A stretch of 64,000 nucleotides of DNA from Bacteroidota bacterium (GTDB lineage: Bacteria > Bacteroidota > Bacteroidia > UBA7662 > CANHCV01). This document shows, piece by piece, positions 26,334 through 35,607 of this stretch; the stretch's first letter is position 1; each line of letters starts with the position of its first letter. The notes under the pieces were generated by a model. The model made no database searches. It saw only the letters and a list, made by a program, of their open reading frames with translations, and had not been told where the DNA came from. The translations under genes were made by a program, and so were the position numbers. The DNA is taken from the NCBI GenBank assembly GCA_947459245.1, contig CANHCV010000004.1, positions 20,644 to 84,643 on the forward strand, given 5' to 3'.

Positions 26334-27290
26334 ATGAACTCAGACGTAGCTCAAGTAGATCAACTAAAATCCAAATACGCCGAACTTCAAAAAGAAATCG
26401 GAAAAGCCATTTACGGACAAGAAGACGTCGTCAATGCGGTAATCACCTCGGTGCTGTGCAACGGTCACTGCTTATTGGTAGGCGTTCCCGGGTTAGCGAA
26501 AACCCTTTTGGTGCAAACCATATCAAAAGTATTGGATTTATCCTTCTCACGCATTCAGTTTACTCCAGATTTGATGCCTTCCGACATTACTGGAAACGAG
26601 ATTTTAGATGAGCAAAAACATTTTAAATTCATCCCTGGACCTTTGTTTTCCAACTTGGTCTTGGCCGATGAAATTAACCGAACACCACCCAAAACGCAAG
26701 CTGCCTTGCTCGAAGCGATGCAGGAACGAAAAGTAACCGTTGCTGGAAAATCGTATGCTTTGCCAAGCCCATTTTTTGTTTTGGCGACCCAAAATCCCAT
26801 CGAGCAAGAAGGAACCTATCCGCTCCCAGAAGCGCAATTGGATCGTTTCATGATGAACATCTCCTTGGATTATCCTCATTTTCACGATGAAGTTCGAGTA
26901 GTTCGAGATACCACTTCCAATCACAAGGCCGAATTAAAAAATGTTCTCTCTGCTCAAGAAATTCTTGAATATCAAGAATTGGTTAGAAGAGTACCTATCA
27001 ACGATTCGGTTTTAGAATACGCTGTTAAATTGGTTCATAAAACCCGACCCAATGGCGAATTCGCTACCGAAAAGGTAAAGAAATACGTTTCTTGGGGCGC
27101 CGGTCCACGTGCAAGTCAGTACTTGGTGCTTGGAGCCAAATGCCATGCCATCCTGCACGGAAAATATTCACCCGATATCGAAGATGTACAAGCTGTAGCG
27201 GTAAATATTTTGCGCCATCGCGTAGTCATCAATTACAAAGCCGAATCCGAAGGTCTCACCATCGACCAAATCATCAAGGAACTGTATTAA
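26334..27290 (+). CDS. MoxR family AAA+ ATPase
   Basis: 318 residues. Walker A VGVPGLAKT (about residues 48-56), Walker B LVLADEINRTPPKTQAALLEAMQE (about 106-129), sensor 1 LATQNP and the arginine finger in LPEAQLDRFMM. MoxR ATPases act as chaperones, often for proteins with VWA domains. In most Bacteroidota moxR sits in front of DUF58 and VWA (Bat) genes; here it is followed by mutS instead and preceded by the CxxCH lipoprotein, so its client is not evident. Confidence 0.93.
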   Translation: MNSDVAQVDQLKSKYAELQKEIGKAIYGQEDVVNAVITSVLCNGHCLLVGVPGLAKTLLVQTISKVLDLSFSRIQFTPDLMPSDITGNEILDEQKHFKFIPGPLFSNLVLADEINRTPPKTQAALLEAMQERKVTVAGKSYALPSPFFVLATQNPIEQEGTYPLPEAQLDRFMMNISLDYPHFHDEVRVVRDTTSNHKAELKNVLSAQEILEYQELVRRVPINDSVLEYAVKLVHKTRPNGEFATEKVKKYVSWGAGPRASQYLVLGAKCHAILHGKYSPDIEDVQAVAVNILRHRVVINYKAESEGLTIDQIIKELY

Positions 27291-27319
27291 ACACCCCTTT
27301 TCATCCTAATCAATAACTT

Positions 27320-29923
27320 GTGGCAAAATCCCCCGGTAAAAGTGGAAAAACTCCGCTCATGGAGCAGTACGAGCAAATCAAATCCCAACACCCTGGGACC
27401 ATTTTGCTGTTTCGCGTCGGTGATTTCTACGAAACCTTTGGTGAGGACGCCATTCTCGCAGCCGATATTCTTGGGATAGTTCTAACAAAACGGGGAAACG
27501 GATCTGCCACCGAGGTTGCTTTAGCCGGCTTCCCGCACCATTCCTTGGAGGTTTATTTGCCCAAACTCGTTCGTGCGGGCCAACGCGTTGCCGTTTGCGA
27601 ACAACTCGAAGATCCCAAAGAAACCAAAACCATTGTGAAGCGCGGAGTAACAGAATTGGTTACGCCTGGAACCTCACTGTCCGATCATTTACTTCACCAC
27701 AAGAAAAATAATTACCTCGCGGCACTTTCATTCTGGGAAAACGAAATTGGATTGGCATTGGCCGATGTTTCTACCGGTGAATTCATGGTTGTTTCTGGAA
27801 AACCTTCCAGCATCGAGGCCATCATTCAATCGTACCAACCGGCAGAAATCATCTTCCCAAAATCAAAATCTGCCGAACTCGCCCAATTGCAAGCCCATCG
27901 GTATTACCACCATCCTCTCGACGATTGGGCTTTTCGAACCGATTTTACCTACGAACGTTTAACCCGACATTTTCAAACCCAATCCTTGAAAGGGTTTGGA
28001 ATTGAGGAAGATGTGGCTTCCATCATCGCTTGCGGAATTGTTCTGTATTACCTCGAAGAAACCCGGCATCCCAATTTGGCTCACCTCAAAGGGATTTCAA
28101 AAATTCATCCCCTCGATTACCTTTTCCTCGATCGTTTTTCCATTCGGAATTTGGAATTGATGGAAAACCCTCAATCGGAAGGTCGGTCCTTTGTGGAGGT
28201 TTTAGATGCAACAAAAACCCCCATGGGAGCACGAATGTTGCGGAAGTGGACCTTGTTTCCATTGAAAGATTTGGAACAAATTCGATTCCGTCATTCCATC
28301 GTTTCTTCTTTTATTCAGCATAAAAAATGGTCCAAACAGGTTTCCGAAATTCTTCAAGAAATGGGAGATTTGGAACGGCTCATTGGGAAATCGGCAACCG
28401 GAAGAATCAATCCTCGGGAATTGGTTCAATTGAAAAGATCGGTTGAATTATTGCCAAAGGTTCAAAAATGCCTTTCTGAAATCAACGGAATAGAGGTGAA
28501 AACCTTGGCAAATCAACTTACCGATCAATCAGAATTCCTGCATCATTTAAAAACCTGGTTGAACGAAGATGCTCCGGCTCAGTTGGTTAAAGGTGGAGTT
28601 ATTTCCAAAGGAATATCGGCTGAATTGGATGAACTGCGAAGTCTTTCCAATTCAGGGAAGGATTATTTGATTCAAATTCAACAAAGAGAAATCCAACAAA
28701 CGGGAATTTCTAGTTTGAAAATTAGCTTTAACAGCGTTTTTGGTTACTATTTGGAAGTAACTCATACCCATAAAGACAAAGTGCCTGAAACATGGATCAG
28801 GAAACAAACGTTGGTGAACGCAGAACGCTACGTTACCCCTGAATTGAAGGAATACGAAGAGAAAATTCTTGGGGCTCAATCGAAAATTGAAGTCTTGGAA
28901 GCACGTCTATTCCAAGAGTTGGTTCAATTCGTTAATCAGTTCATTCCTGCCTTGCAGCAAAATGCAAAAGTGATTGCTACCGCAGATGTTTTGTTGGGCT
29001 TTGCTCAGCTTTCAGTTGAAAGAAAATACATACAGCCCACTGTAGATGAGTCGTATGAATTGGAGATCAAAGGTGGGCGTCACCCGGTGATTGAACAATT
29101 TTTACCCCACGGCAAAGACTACATTCCCAATGATGTTTTTTTAGATCATGAAACCCAACAAATCATGATCATTACTGGGCCAAACATGGCAGGAAAGTCG
29201 GCCTTGCTTCGGCAAACCGCATTGATTGTGATGATGGCCCAAATGGGTTGTTTCGTTCCCGCCACTTCTGCCAAATTGGGCATTGTTGATAAGATTTTTA
29301 CCCGGGTAGGCGCAAGCGATAATCAAGCTTTCGGCGAGTCAACATTCATGGTTGAAATGAATGAAACAGCCGCTATTTTGAACAATATTTCGGCAAGAAG
29401 CTTGATCCTTCTCGATGAAATCGGAAGAGGAACCTCCACCTACGATGGAATTTCCATTGCTTGGGCCATTGCCGAATTTCTGCATCAACAACCCATTCAT
29501 CGAGCAAAAACATTGTTTGCAACCCATTACCACGAATTGAATGAAATGGAAGGGCAGTTCGAACGAATCAAAAATTACAACGTTTCCGTAAAAGAGGTGG
29601 GAAATCAAATAGTTTTTGTTCGAAAATTGCAAAGAGGTGGCTCAGAACACAGTTTCGGAATTCATGTAGCCAAATTAGCCGGTATTCCCGCCGAAGTCGT
29701 TGCGCGTTCCGAAGATATCCTTCGCGATTTAGAAAGCCATCGCAGCCAAAATGGAAAACGTACGGTTTCAAAAAAATCTTCCGAGTGGCAAATGAACCTC
29801 TTTCAAACCTCCGATCCACAGCTGGAAGAAATAAGGAAAGCCCTCGAACAAATCGACCCCAATGCCATCACACCGATGGATGCTTTGTTTACCCTGCATC
29901 AGTTGAAGCAAATCCTGAAATAG
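27320..29923 (+). CDS. mutS: DNA mismatch repair protein MutS
   Basis: Recognises base mismatches and small loops and recruits MutL; cytosolic dimer. 867 residues, normal length. The N-terminal mismatch-binding motif is RVGDFYETFGEDA (F-x-E as FYE). The ATPase has Walker A ITGPNMAGKSALLRQ, Walker B LILLDEIGRGTSTYDG and FATHYHEL. The start is a GTG at 27320; the next methionine (residue 14) would still leave the mismatch-binding motif intact. It lies 29 nt after moxR. Confidence 0.97.
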   Translation: MAKSPGKSGKTPLMEQYEQIKSQHPGTILLFRVGDFYETFGEDAILAADILGIVLTKRGNGSATEVALAGFPHHSLEVYLPKLVRAGQRVAVCEQLEDPKETKTIVKRGVTELVTPGTSLSDHLLHHKKNNYLAALSFWENEIGLALADVSTGEFMVVSGKPSSIEAIIQSYQPAEIIFPKSKSAELAQLQAHRYYHHPLDDWAFRTDFTYERLTRHFQTQSLKGFGIEEDVASIIACGIVLYYLEETRHPNLAHLKGISKIHPLDYLFLDRFSIRNLELMENPQSEGRSFVEVLDATKTPMGARMLRKWTLFPLKDLEQIRFRHSIVSSFIQHKKWSKQVSEILQEMGDLERLIGKSATGRINPRELVQLKRSVELLPKVQKCLSEINGIEVKTLANQLTDQSEFLHHLKTWLNEDAPAQLVKGGVISKGISAELDELRSLSNSGKDYLIQIQQREIQQTGISSLKISFNSVFGYYLEVTHTHKDKVPETWIRKQTLVNAERYVTPELKEYEEKILGAQSKIEVLEARLFQELVQFVNQFIPALQQNAKVIATADVLLGFAQLSVERKYIQPTVDESYELEIKGGRHPVIEQFLPHGKDYIPNDVFLDHETQQIMIITGPNMAGKSALLRQTALIVMMAQMGCFVPATSAKLGIVDKIFTRVGASDNQAFGESTFMVEMNETAAILNNISARSLILLDEIGRGTSTYDGISIAWAIAEFLHQQPIHRAKTLFATHYHELNEMEGQFERIKNYNVSVKEVGNQIVFVRKLQRGGSEHSFGIHVAKLAGIPAEVVARSEDILRDLESHRSQNGKRTVSKKSSEWQMNLFQTSDPQLEEIRKALEQIDPNAITPMDALFTLHQLKQILK

Positions 29924-29934
29924 TCGTATATTTG
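29903..29934 (+). promoter_or_regulatory. Promoter of the MarR-type regulator
   Basis: TTG at 29903-29905, 21 nt, then TATATTTG at 29927-29934. It straddles the mutS stop codon; the regulator ATG is 19 nt downstream. Confidence 0.7.
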
Positions 29935-29953
29935 TACCTACAACAATAGGGGC

Positions 29954-30403
29954 ATGCGCATCGAAGAGGAAATCAAACAAAGTCAATTTGAAGATGCTTA
30001 CCACAAAATGGTGGTAAACGTGATGTTTACAGCCCGATTCATTGAGTTGAAGTTTGAGCGAATTTTCAAAAAACACGGTCTTACCTCGCAGCAATACAAC
30101 GTTTTGCGCATCCTTCGCGGACAATTTCCCCAGCCGATTTGCGCAGGTGATGTTCTGTCTCGCATGTTGGACCAAAGCAGCAACATCACCCGATTGATGG
30201 AAAAACTCTTGCAAAAAGGATTGGTGGAACGAAAAATCAATGAAACCAATCGGCGAATGCACGATATTTCCATCACCGAAAAAGGACTTTCCCTTTTAGA
30301 AATGATCTCACCCGATTTCAACGAACTGATGTTGGGATACCAGAATATTTCTTCCGACGAAGCTGAAAACGTAAGCGATCTTCTCGATCAATTTCGAGGA
30401 TAA
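29954..30403 (+). CDS. MarR family transcriptional regulator
   Basis: 149 residues, normal length. Winged helix-turn-helix: the recognition region LTSQQYNVLRILRG...CAGDVLSRMLDQSSNITRLMEKLLQKGLVERK, wing NETNRRMHDISITEKG. MarR proteins bind DNA as dimers and respond to small ligands or oxidants; no cysteine suggests redox sensing here. It has its own promoter within the mutS end. A likely target is its own unit and the SDR gene 42 nt downstream, but no palindromic site is obvious. Confidence 0.92.
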   Translation: MRIEEEIKQSQFEDAYHKMVVNVMFTARFIELKFERIFKKHGLTSQQYNVLRILRGQFPQPICAGDVLSRMLDQSSNITRLMEKLLQKGLVERKINETNRRMHDISITEKGLSLLEMISPDFNELMLGYQNISSDEAENVSDLLDQFRG

Positions 30404-30444
30404 AACATTTCTAGCTCATTTCGTGTTTCTGAAAGAAAAGAAAC

Positions 30445-31122
30445 ATGAATTATTTAGTGGTAGGTGCATCGAGCGGTATTGGATCTGAAGTTGCAAATTT
30501 TTTAGTGAATGAAGGCCATCAAGTCTTTACCGCACAACGCAGAATGGTTGAAGGATTGCCCCACATTCCTTTTGATGCAACTCAACCCAATTTCGATTTT
30601 TCTGCGTTGCCGGATGAGTTGCACGGGGTTGTTTATGCGCCGGGAACCATTTTGTTAAAACCCTTTCATCGCTTTAGCATGGAAGATTTTCAAAACGATT
30701 TTCAAGTGAATGTGTTGGGTGCCGTTCACGTTTTACAAGCTTGTTTACCCAAATTAAAGAAAGCCAACGGAGCCAATGTGGTGTTGTTTAGTTCGGTTGC
30801 AGCACAAATGGGAATGGGTTTTCATGCATCGATCGCTGCCGCAAAATCGGCCGTTGAAGGATTAACGCGTTCCTTGGCGGCAGAATGGGCTCCTGCCCAA
30901 ATCAAAGTGAACGCCATAGCTCCATCGTTAACGAATACACCTTTGGCTTCGCCCTTGTTAAGCACACCCGAAAAAATGGAGGCCTCTGCTAAACGCCATC
31001 CATTGGGTAGGGTAGGAGAGAGCGGTGATTTAGCCCAAGCCGTTCAGTTCCTTCTTCAACCGAATTTGTGGATGACCGGAACCGTTCTTCAAGTGGACGG
31101 TGGACTAGGAAATACGAAATAA
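30445..31122 (+). CDS. SDR family protein lacking the catalytic tyrosine
   Basis: 225 residues. NAD(P) motif GASSGIG at 7-13, V-N-V (88-90), serine of the active site at about 117 (FSSVAA) and lysine K134, with the C-terminal APSLTNTP...VDGG pattern. In place of the usual Y-x3-K there is I130-A-A-A-K134; the codon is ATC. The glutamine-methionine-glycine stretch and HASIAAAK are unlike ordinary FabG. The protein either uses a different residue or is not a dehydrogenase. It lies downstream of the MarR gene and ends at a bidirectional terminator. Confidence 0.85.
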   Translation: MNYLVVGASSGIGSEVANFLVNEGHQVFTAQRRMVEGLPHIPFDATQPNFDFSALPDELHGVVYAPGTILLKPFHRFSMEDFQNDFQVNVLGAVHVLQACLPKLKKANGANVVLFSSVAAQMGMGFHASIAAAKSAVEGLTRSLAAEWAPAQIKVNAIAPSLTNTPLASPLLSTPEKMEASAKRHPLGRVGESGDLAQAVQFLLQPNLWMTGTVLQVDGGLGNTK

Positions 31123-31151
31123 AAAAAGGGGTTGAAATCAGCCCCTTTTTT
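31121..31151. terminator. Bidirectional terminator between SDR and TlpA genes
   Basis: AAAAAAGGGG, 10-nt loop, CCCCTTTTTT. It lies between two convergent genes (stops at 31122 and 31161) and works in both directions. Confidence 0.88.
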
Positions 31152-31160
31152 ATTATTTGT

Positions 31161-32276
31161 TTATACCGCTGGTTTCCCAAGCTGCTTTTCTAACTCTTTC
31201 GCGATTTCTTCTCCCCTTAAATTCTTGGCAATGATTTTTCCATTGGGATCCAAAAGGAAGTTTTGAGGAATGAAATTCACTCCATAAACCTTTGCAGGTT
31301 CACATCTCCAACCCTTCAAATCACTCACATGAATCCATGGTAAGTTATCTTGTTGAACGGCTTCTGCCCATGCGGCTTTATCTTCGTCCAAACTCACGCC
31401 ATAAATTTCAAAATTCTTGTCGTGGTACATGGAATAAGCCAAAACAACATTTGGATTTTCTCTTCGGCAGGGTCCGCACCAAGAAGCCCAAAAATCTACC
31501 AATACATATTTTCCACGCAAAGAACTCAACTTAATTTTTTCGCCTTTTAAGTTGGGCAATTCGATATCTGGTGCCACAGCACCCATTTCTGTTCTTTTGT
31601 AGGCATCAATCAAGTCTTTAATTTTCTTGCCATAACGGGACTTTTGAGCATCTGCTCCAAATCCGGCGTAGAATTGCTCCATTTCTTTGGGAGTGGCATC
31701 CATGAAGTTTTCATACGTAAGCAATGCTGCCACGATGGAATTTTTATTCTTCCCAATGAAACTTTTGATGTTATTCAACCGCTGGTTATTCAACGATTCT
31801 CCGATGCGAGCAATGGAATCCATCAATCCGTAATTGCTGCTTTCCTGGGCCATTTGGTAGTACATGCCCAATTCTTGCATTTGATTTTCAATTTTATAAA
31901 CCGATTCTTGGTACTGGTGATAAACATCGTGGGTAGGAGATCCTGTAACGGATAATTTCTCCAAAGAATCCAAACTTCCACTTACGTTCATAAGGCTGTT
32001 TTCTACAAATAGAGGAAAAGAAACGTCTTTTCTCAAAAACATGATTTGGAAACGAGATGGTTCGTCTACGGTTCCTTCCAAAACCACTTTTCCATCTGCA
32101 CCGGCAATAACCGTATCAATTCTAGATGAATCTGCCACCGGCAATTGAACCAAAACCGTATCACCTTCTTTGGCTCCAGTGGCCTCAATGGTCACTTCAT
32201 AACCACCTCCACCGCAAGAGGCCAATAACGCTGTTAAACCAATTCCAAAACAGCCATTTAAAATCCAATTTTTCAT
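31161..32276 (-). CDS. TlpA-type thioredoxin lipoprotein with DUF4369 domain
   Basis: 371 residues. Lipoprotein signal with lipobox LLASC (about C21) followed by GGGG. An N-terminal DUF4369-like beta domain (about 25-130), a helical linker (about 135-215) and a C-terminal TlpA/ResA domain with WASWCGPCRRE near residue 267 and the cis-proline loop NFIPQNFLLD. It would act in periplasmic thiol-disulfide exchange, for example keeping cysteines reduced for cytochrome c maturation. It is the last gene of a minus-strand run folB-asparaginase-cutC-tlpA, starting 2 nt after cutC. Confidence 0.93.
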   Translation of the reverse strand: MKNWILNGCFGIGLTALLASCGGGGYEVTIEATGAKEGDTVLVQLPVADSSRIDTVIAGADGKVVLEGTVDEPSRFQIMFLRKDVSFPLFVENSLMNVSGSLDSLEKLSVTGSPTHDVYHQYQESVYKIENQMQELGMYYQMAQESSNYGLMDSIARIGESLNNQRLNNIKSFIGKNKNSIVAALLTYENFMDATPKEMEQFYAGFGADAQKSRYGKKIKDLIDAYKRTEMGAVAPDIELPNLKGEKIKLSSLRGKYVLVDFWASWCGPCRRENPNVVLAYSMYHDKNFEIYGVSLDEDKAAWAEAVQQDNLPWIHVSDLKGWRCEPAKVYGVNFIPQNFLLDPNGKIIAKNLRGEEIAKELEKQLGKPAV

Positions 32277-32278
32277 GT

Positions 32279-33022
32279 TTAAATATTTTTTGTCAAAGAT
32301 AGAATATTTTTCACCCGTTCGGAATCCGTTCTTTGGTAAGAATATTCACCACCAAAATCGGGTTTCCCCATAAAAACTCCTTCTTTTTCGAAGGTCATTT
32401 CACTTTTTTCAGACGTTCGTAGCGAAACATGAACGTGCTTGCATCCAGTTTCTTTAAGAATTTTGGCAACATTCGTTTCGTCAATTCCACTTCCCGGCAT
32501 GATTTGAATTCGATTCCCAAATGATTTTTGCAAATCGGTGAGCAAATCAATTCCATCCATCGCTTTGTTCGAACCTCCCGAACTCAAAACTCGTATAAAA
32601 CCAAGAGATGCCAGTGATTCCACGGTTTCCAATGGATCTCTGCTCATGTCCACAGCTCGGTGAAATGCCCAAGGCAAAGTTGGTCCTTCTTTCATCAATG
32701 CTTTTAAAAAAGCGATGTCCAATTCTCCATTGCTCAACAAAGCACCGGTTACCATTCCTTGAATGGGTAATTTTTTGAGGTAGAAAACATCTCGAAGCAT
32801 GCTTTCTTTTTCTTCAGATTGGAAGAGGAAATCTCCACCTCTCGGACGTAGTATGGGCCAGATTTCGATTTTTGGGATTTTCGTGCAAATTTCTACGGTT
32901 CCGATCGATGGAGTGGTTCCACCTTCTCCCAAATTATCGCAAAGTTCAACCCGTTTGGCTCCGCCTTTGGCGGCTTCTTGGGTACTTCGAAACCCATTGG
33001 AACAAATTTCTACCTCAATCAT
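32279..33022 (-). CDS. cutC: CutC family protein
   Basis: 247 residues from the ATG at 33022, which overlaps the asparaginase stop by 1 nt (TAATG) and gives the standard N-terminus IEVEICSNGF. A longer frame upstream lies inside the asparaginase gene. TIM-barrel motifs GAKRVELCDNLGEGGTTPS, RPRGGDFLF and FHRAVDMSRDP are typical. CutC has been linked to copper homeostasis, though the evidence in the family is indirect and its reaction is unknown. Confidence 0.93.
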   Translation of the reverse strand: MIEVEICSNGFRSTQEAAKGGAKRVELCDNLGEGGTTPSIGTVEICTKIPKIEIWPILRPRGGDFLFQSEEKESMLRDVFYLKKLPIQGMVTGALLSNGELDIAFLKALMKEGPTLPWAFHRAVDMSRDPLETVESLASLGFIRVLSSGGSNKAMDGIDLLTDLQKSFGNRIQIMPGSGIDETNVAKILKETGCKHVHVSLRTSEKSEMTFEKEGVFMGKPDFGGEYSYQRTDSERVKNILSLTKNI

Positions 33023-34005
33023 TAGTCGATGAGGTATTTGCCGGGGATCAACTCGGTTTTTTGAGCCGTTTTTACCGCATAGGAAAATCCTTTGTGAACG
33101 CAATAGGCGCCGTATTCTCCTTCTTTACTCACCGCAATAAATCCAACTTGAATGTCTTTAATTCGATGTTTTTGTCGTTTGTAAACCCGGTCAACGGCTT
33201 CTTTGCAGGCAGCTTCGGGCGATTTTCCTTGTCGCATTAATTCCACCACCAAATGACTTCCAGCGATGCGTATAACTTCTTCACCGTGGCCGGTTGCTGT
33301 AGCACCTCCCACTTCTTCGTCTACAAACAAACCGGCTCCAATGATGGGCGAGTCTCCAATTCGGCCTCTCATTTTGAAAGCCATTCCGCTCGTGGTACAG
33401 GCCCCAGCCAATTTCCCAGCTTGGTCAATGGCCAACATGCCAATGGTGTCGTGGTTTTCAATGTTGATGATGGGTTTGTACTCGCTTTTTTTCAACCACT
33501 CTTTCCACGCTTTTTCCGATTCTGGAGTAAGTAGATTTTCTTTTTTAAATCCTTGTTGAAGAGCAAATTGCAAAGCCCCATCTCCCGTAAGAATCACGTG
33601 CGGTGTTTTCTCCATCACAGCCCGAGCTACGGAAACCGGATGAACAATGTTTTCCAAGGCGAGCACGGCTCCGCAAGCTCCATCTCCACGCATCACGCAA
33701 GCATCCAAGGTAACTCTTCCTTCCCGATCGGGGAATCCACCCAAACCCACGGTCATTTCTTTCGGGTCGGCCTCTGGGATCCAAACGCCTTGTTCTACTG
33801 CCGTAAGCGCATCTCCACCGGAAGAAAGAACATTCCAAGCTCCTTCGTTAGCGCCCAACCCCATGTTCCAAGTAGAAATGACCAATGGAAAACTGTTCGA
33901 AGCGTTCCTTTTTTTCTTTTTTTCTTCTCCAAAAACGGTTGTTGAATTGGAAAGAATTCCGGCTCCAGCGAGTCCGGCTAGTTTAATAAATGATTTGCGG
34001 TTCAT
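33022..34005 (-). CDS. T2-family N4-(beta-N-acetylglucosaminyl)-L-asparaginase / isoaspartyl peptidase
   Basis: 327 residues. N-terminal export signal NRKSFIKLAGLAGAGIL, which resembles a weak Tat or Sec signal. The Ntn-hydrolase autocleavage site is HDT: T187 becomes the new N-terminal nucleophile (NHDTIGMLAI), followed by the substrate-binding MRGRIGDSPIIGAG and GGATATGHGEE. Aspartylglucosaminidases release asparagine from N-glycans; related members hydrolyse isoaspartyl peptides. The flavobacterial glycosylasparaginase is close in layout. It sits between folB (4-nt overlap) and cutC (1-nt overlap). Confidence 0.92.
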   Translation of the reverse strand: MNRKSFIKLAGLAGAGILSNSTTVFGEEKKKKRNASNSFPLVISTWNMGLGANEGAWNVLSSGGDALTAVEQGVWIPEADPKEMTVGLGGFPDREGRVTLDACVMRGDGACGAVLALENIVHPVSVARAVMEKTPHVILTGDGALQFALQQGFKKENLLTPESEKAWKEWLKKSEYKPIINIENHDTIGMLAIDQAGKLAGACTTSGMAFKMRGRIGDSPIIGAGLFVDEEVGGATATGHGEEVIRIAGSHLVVELMRQGKSPEAACKEAVDRVYKRQKHRIKDIQVGFIAVSKEGEYGAYCVHKGFSYAVKTAQKTELIPGKYLID

Positions 34006-34358
34006 GCGGTAAATTCGGTTGTGGTAGCAATTCCATGAATGGCGGGACGCAATTTACGAACGGTTACGAAAACTTGTTGAGGGGAAAGGTTGAATGGAAG
34101 TAAATAGGCGTTTTTGATGGAAAAAGCCACTTCCTCTATGGTTTTTTTAGGAATAGCCATGTGGCTTTTTGCGATCGCAGAAATGCTTTCGTAATTGATG
34201 CTAGAGGTCAATTCGTCATCAATGCTGTTGGAAATGGGTAAAGAAAGTTCAACATCTACCTCAAACCATCCACCACATTTCTGCTCTTCAGGGTAGAAAC
34301 CATGAAAGGCAAAAAAACGAAGCCCTTTGACCCTCAAGATAGATTCTCTTTTTTCCAT
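34002..34358 (-). CDS. folB: Dihydroneopterin aldolase
   Basis: 118 residues from the ATG at 34358. Folate pathway enzyme that splits 7,8-dihydroneopterin to 6-hydroxymethyl-dihydropterin and glycolaldehyde. Family motifs: LRFFAFHGFYPEEQKCGGWFEVDVEL, SINYESI and IEEVAFSI. The ATG comes 3 nt after GAACTTTG (34369-34362 on the minus strand), which resembles the -7 box with one change, so the mRNA may be leaderless. The asparaginase gene overlaps its stop by 4 nt. Confidence 0.93.
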   Translation of the reverse strand: MEKRESILRVKGLRFFAFHGFYPEEQKCGGWFEVDVELSLPISNSIDDELTSSINYESISAIAKSHMAIPKKTIEEVAFSIKNAYLLPFNLSPQQVFVTVRKLRPAIHGIATTTEFTA

Positions 34359-34405
34359 GTTCAAAGTTCTTGATTTTTAAGAACCAAAAAGCCAATTGTG
34401 CGTTT

Positions 34406-34413
34406 TATTTTTG
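34406..34413 (+). promoter_or_regulatory. -7 box of the glutaryl-CoA dehydrogenase gene
   Basis: TATTTTTG, 15 nt before the ATG at 34429, in the 70-bp divergent region with folB. Confidence 0.62.
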
Positions 34414-34428
34414 CAAAAACTTTTCATT

Positions 34429-35607
34429 ATGAGAACCGATAATTTCGAAGCACCCGATTATTACTTGTTGGACGAACTGCTAACCGATGAACATAAGTTG
34501 ATTCGCGATTCTGTTCGGGCTTGGGTAAAAAAAGAACTTTCTCCCATCATTGAAGATTACGCCCAACGTGCTGAGTTTCCTCGCCACATCATCAAGGGGC
34601 TAGGAGAAATTGGTGCATTTGGACCTGCTTTACCAGCCGAATACGGTTGTGGTGGTATGGATCAAATTACCTATGGAATCATCATGCAAGAATTGGAACG
34701 CTGCGATTCCGGTATTCGTTCAACCGCATCCGTTCAAGGTTCTTTGGTAATGTATCCCATTTACAAGTACGGTTCTGAAGAACAACGCAAAAAGTATCTT
34801 CCTAAACTTGCTTCCGGTGAATGGATGGGATGTTTCGGACTTACCGAACCCGACCACGGTTCAAATCCAGGTGGAATGACCACGAACATCAAAGACATGG
34901 GCGATCATTACTTGTTGAATGGGGCCAAAATGTGGATTTCAAACGCACCTTTCGCAGATGTTGCTGTAGTTTGGGCCAAAAATGAAGAAGGACGCATCAA
35001 AGGAATCATTGTTGAGCGTGGAATGGAAGGATTTTCAACGCCCGAAACCCACAACAAATGGTCGCTTCGCGCTTCCGCTACAGGAGAATTGGTTTTCGAT
35101 AACGTAAAAGTTCCAAAGGAAAATCTTCTTCCCAACATTGAGGGATTGAAGGGGCCTTTGGGTTGCTTGGATTCTGCTCGTTACGGCATTGCGTGGGGAG
35201 TGGTTGGAGCGGCTATGGATTGTTACGATAGCGCTTTGAAATACTCTTTGCAGCGCGAACAGTTCGGAAAGCCCATTGCCTCTTTCCAATTGCAACAAAA
35301 GAAATTGGCTGAAATGGTGACCGAAATTACCAAAATGCAATTGATGGTTTGGCGCCTTGGAACCTTGAAAAACGATGACCGTGCTTCAACGGCGCAAATT
35401 TCCATGGCAAAACGCAATAACGTAGAGAAAGCCATGTGGATCGCTCGCGAAGCTCGCCAAATTCACGGCGGAATGGGAATTACCGGTGAATACCCCATCA
35501 TGCGCCACATGATGAACTTGGAATCGGTGGTTACCTACGAAGGAACGCACGACATTCACTTGTTGATTACCGGAATGGACATCACTGGAATTTCAGCTTT
35601 CCGTTAA
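34429..35607 (+). CDS. Acyl-CoA dehydrogenase, glutaryl-CoA dehydrogenase type
   Basis: 392 residues from the ATG at 34429, placed 15 nt after the promoter box; the longer frame starts within the promoter. Flavoenzyme motifs FGLTEPDHGSNPGGM and KWSLRASATGELVFDNV. The catalytic base is the glutamate in VVTYEGTHDIH. The segment SVQGSLVMYPI is typical of glutaryl-CoA dehydrogenase, which oxidises and decarboxylates glutaryl-CoA to crotonyl-CoA in lysine and tryptophan breakdown. The TraB gene overlaps by 1 nt. Confidence 0.93.
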   Translation: MRTDNFEAPDYYLLDELLTDEHKLIRDSVRAWVKKELSPIIEDYAQRAEFPRHIIKGLGEIGAFGPALPAEYGCGGMDQITYGIIMQELERCDSGIRSTASVQGSLVMYPIYKYGSEEQRKKYLPKLASGEWMGCFGLTEPDHGSNPGGMTTNIKDMGDHYLLNGAKMWISNAPFADVAVVWAKNEEGRIKGIIVERGMEGFSTPETHNKWSLRASATGELVFDNVKVPKENLLPNIEGLKGPLGCLDSARYGIAWGVVGAAMDCYDSALKYSLQREQFGKPIASFQLQQKKLAEMVTEITKMQLMVWRLGTLKNDDRASTAQISMAKRNNVEKAMWIAREARQIHGGMGITGEYPIMRHMMNLESVVTYEGTHDIHLLITGMDITGISAFR

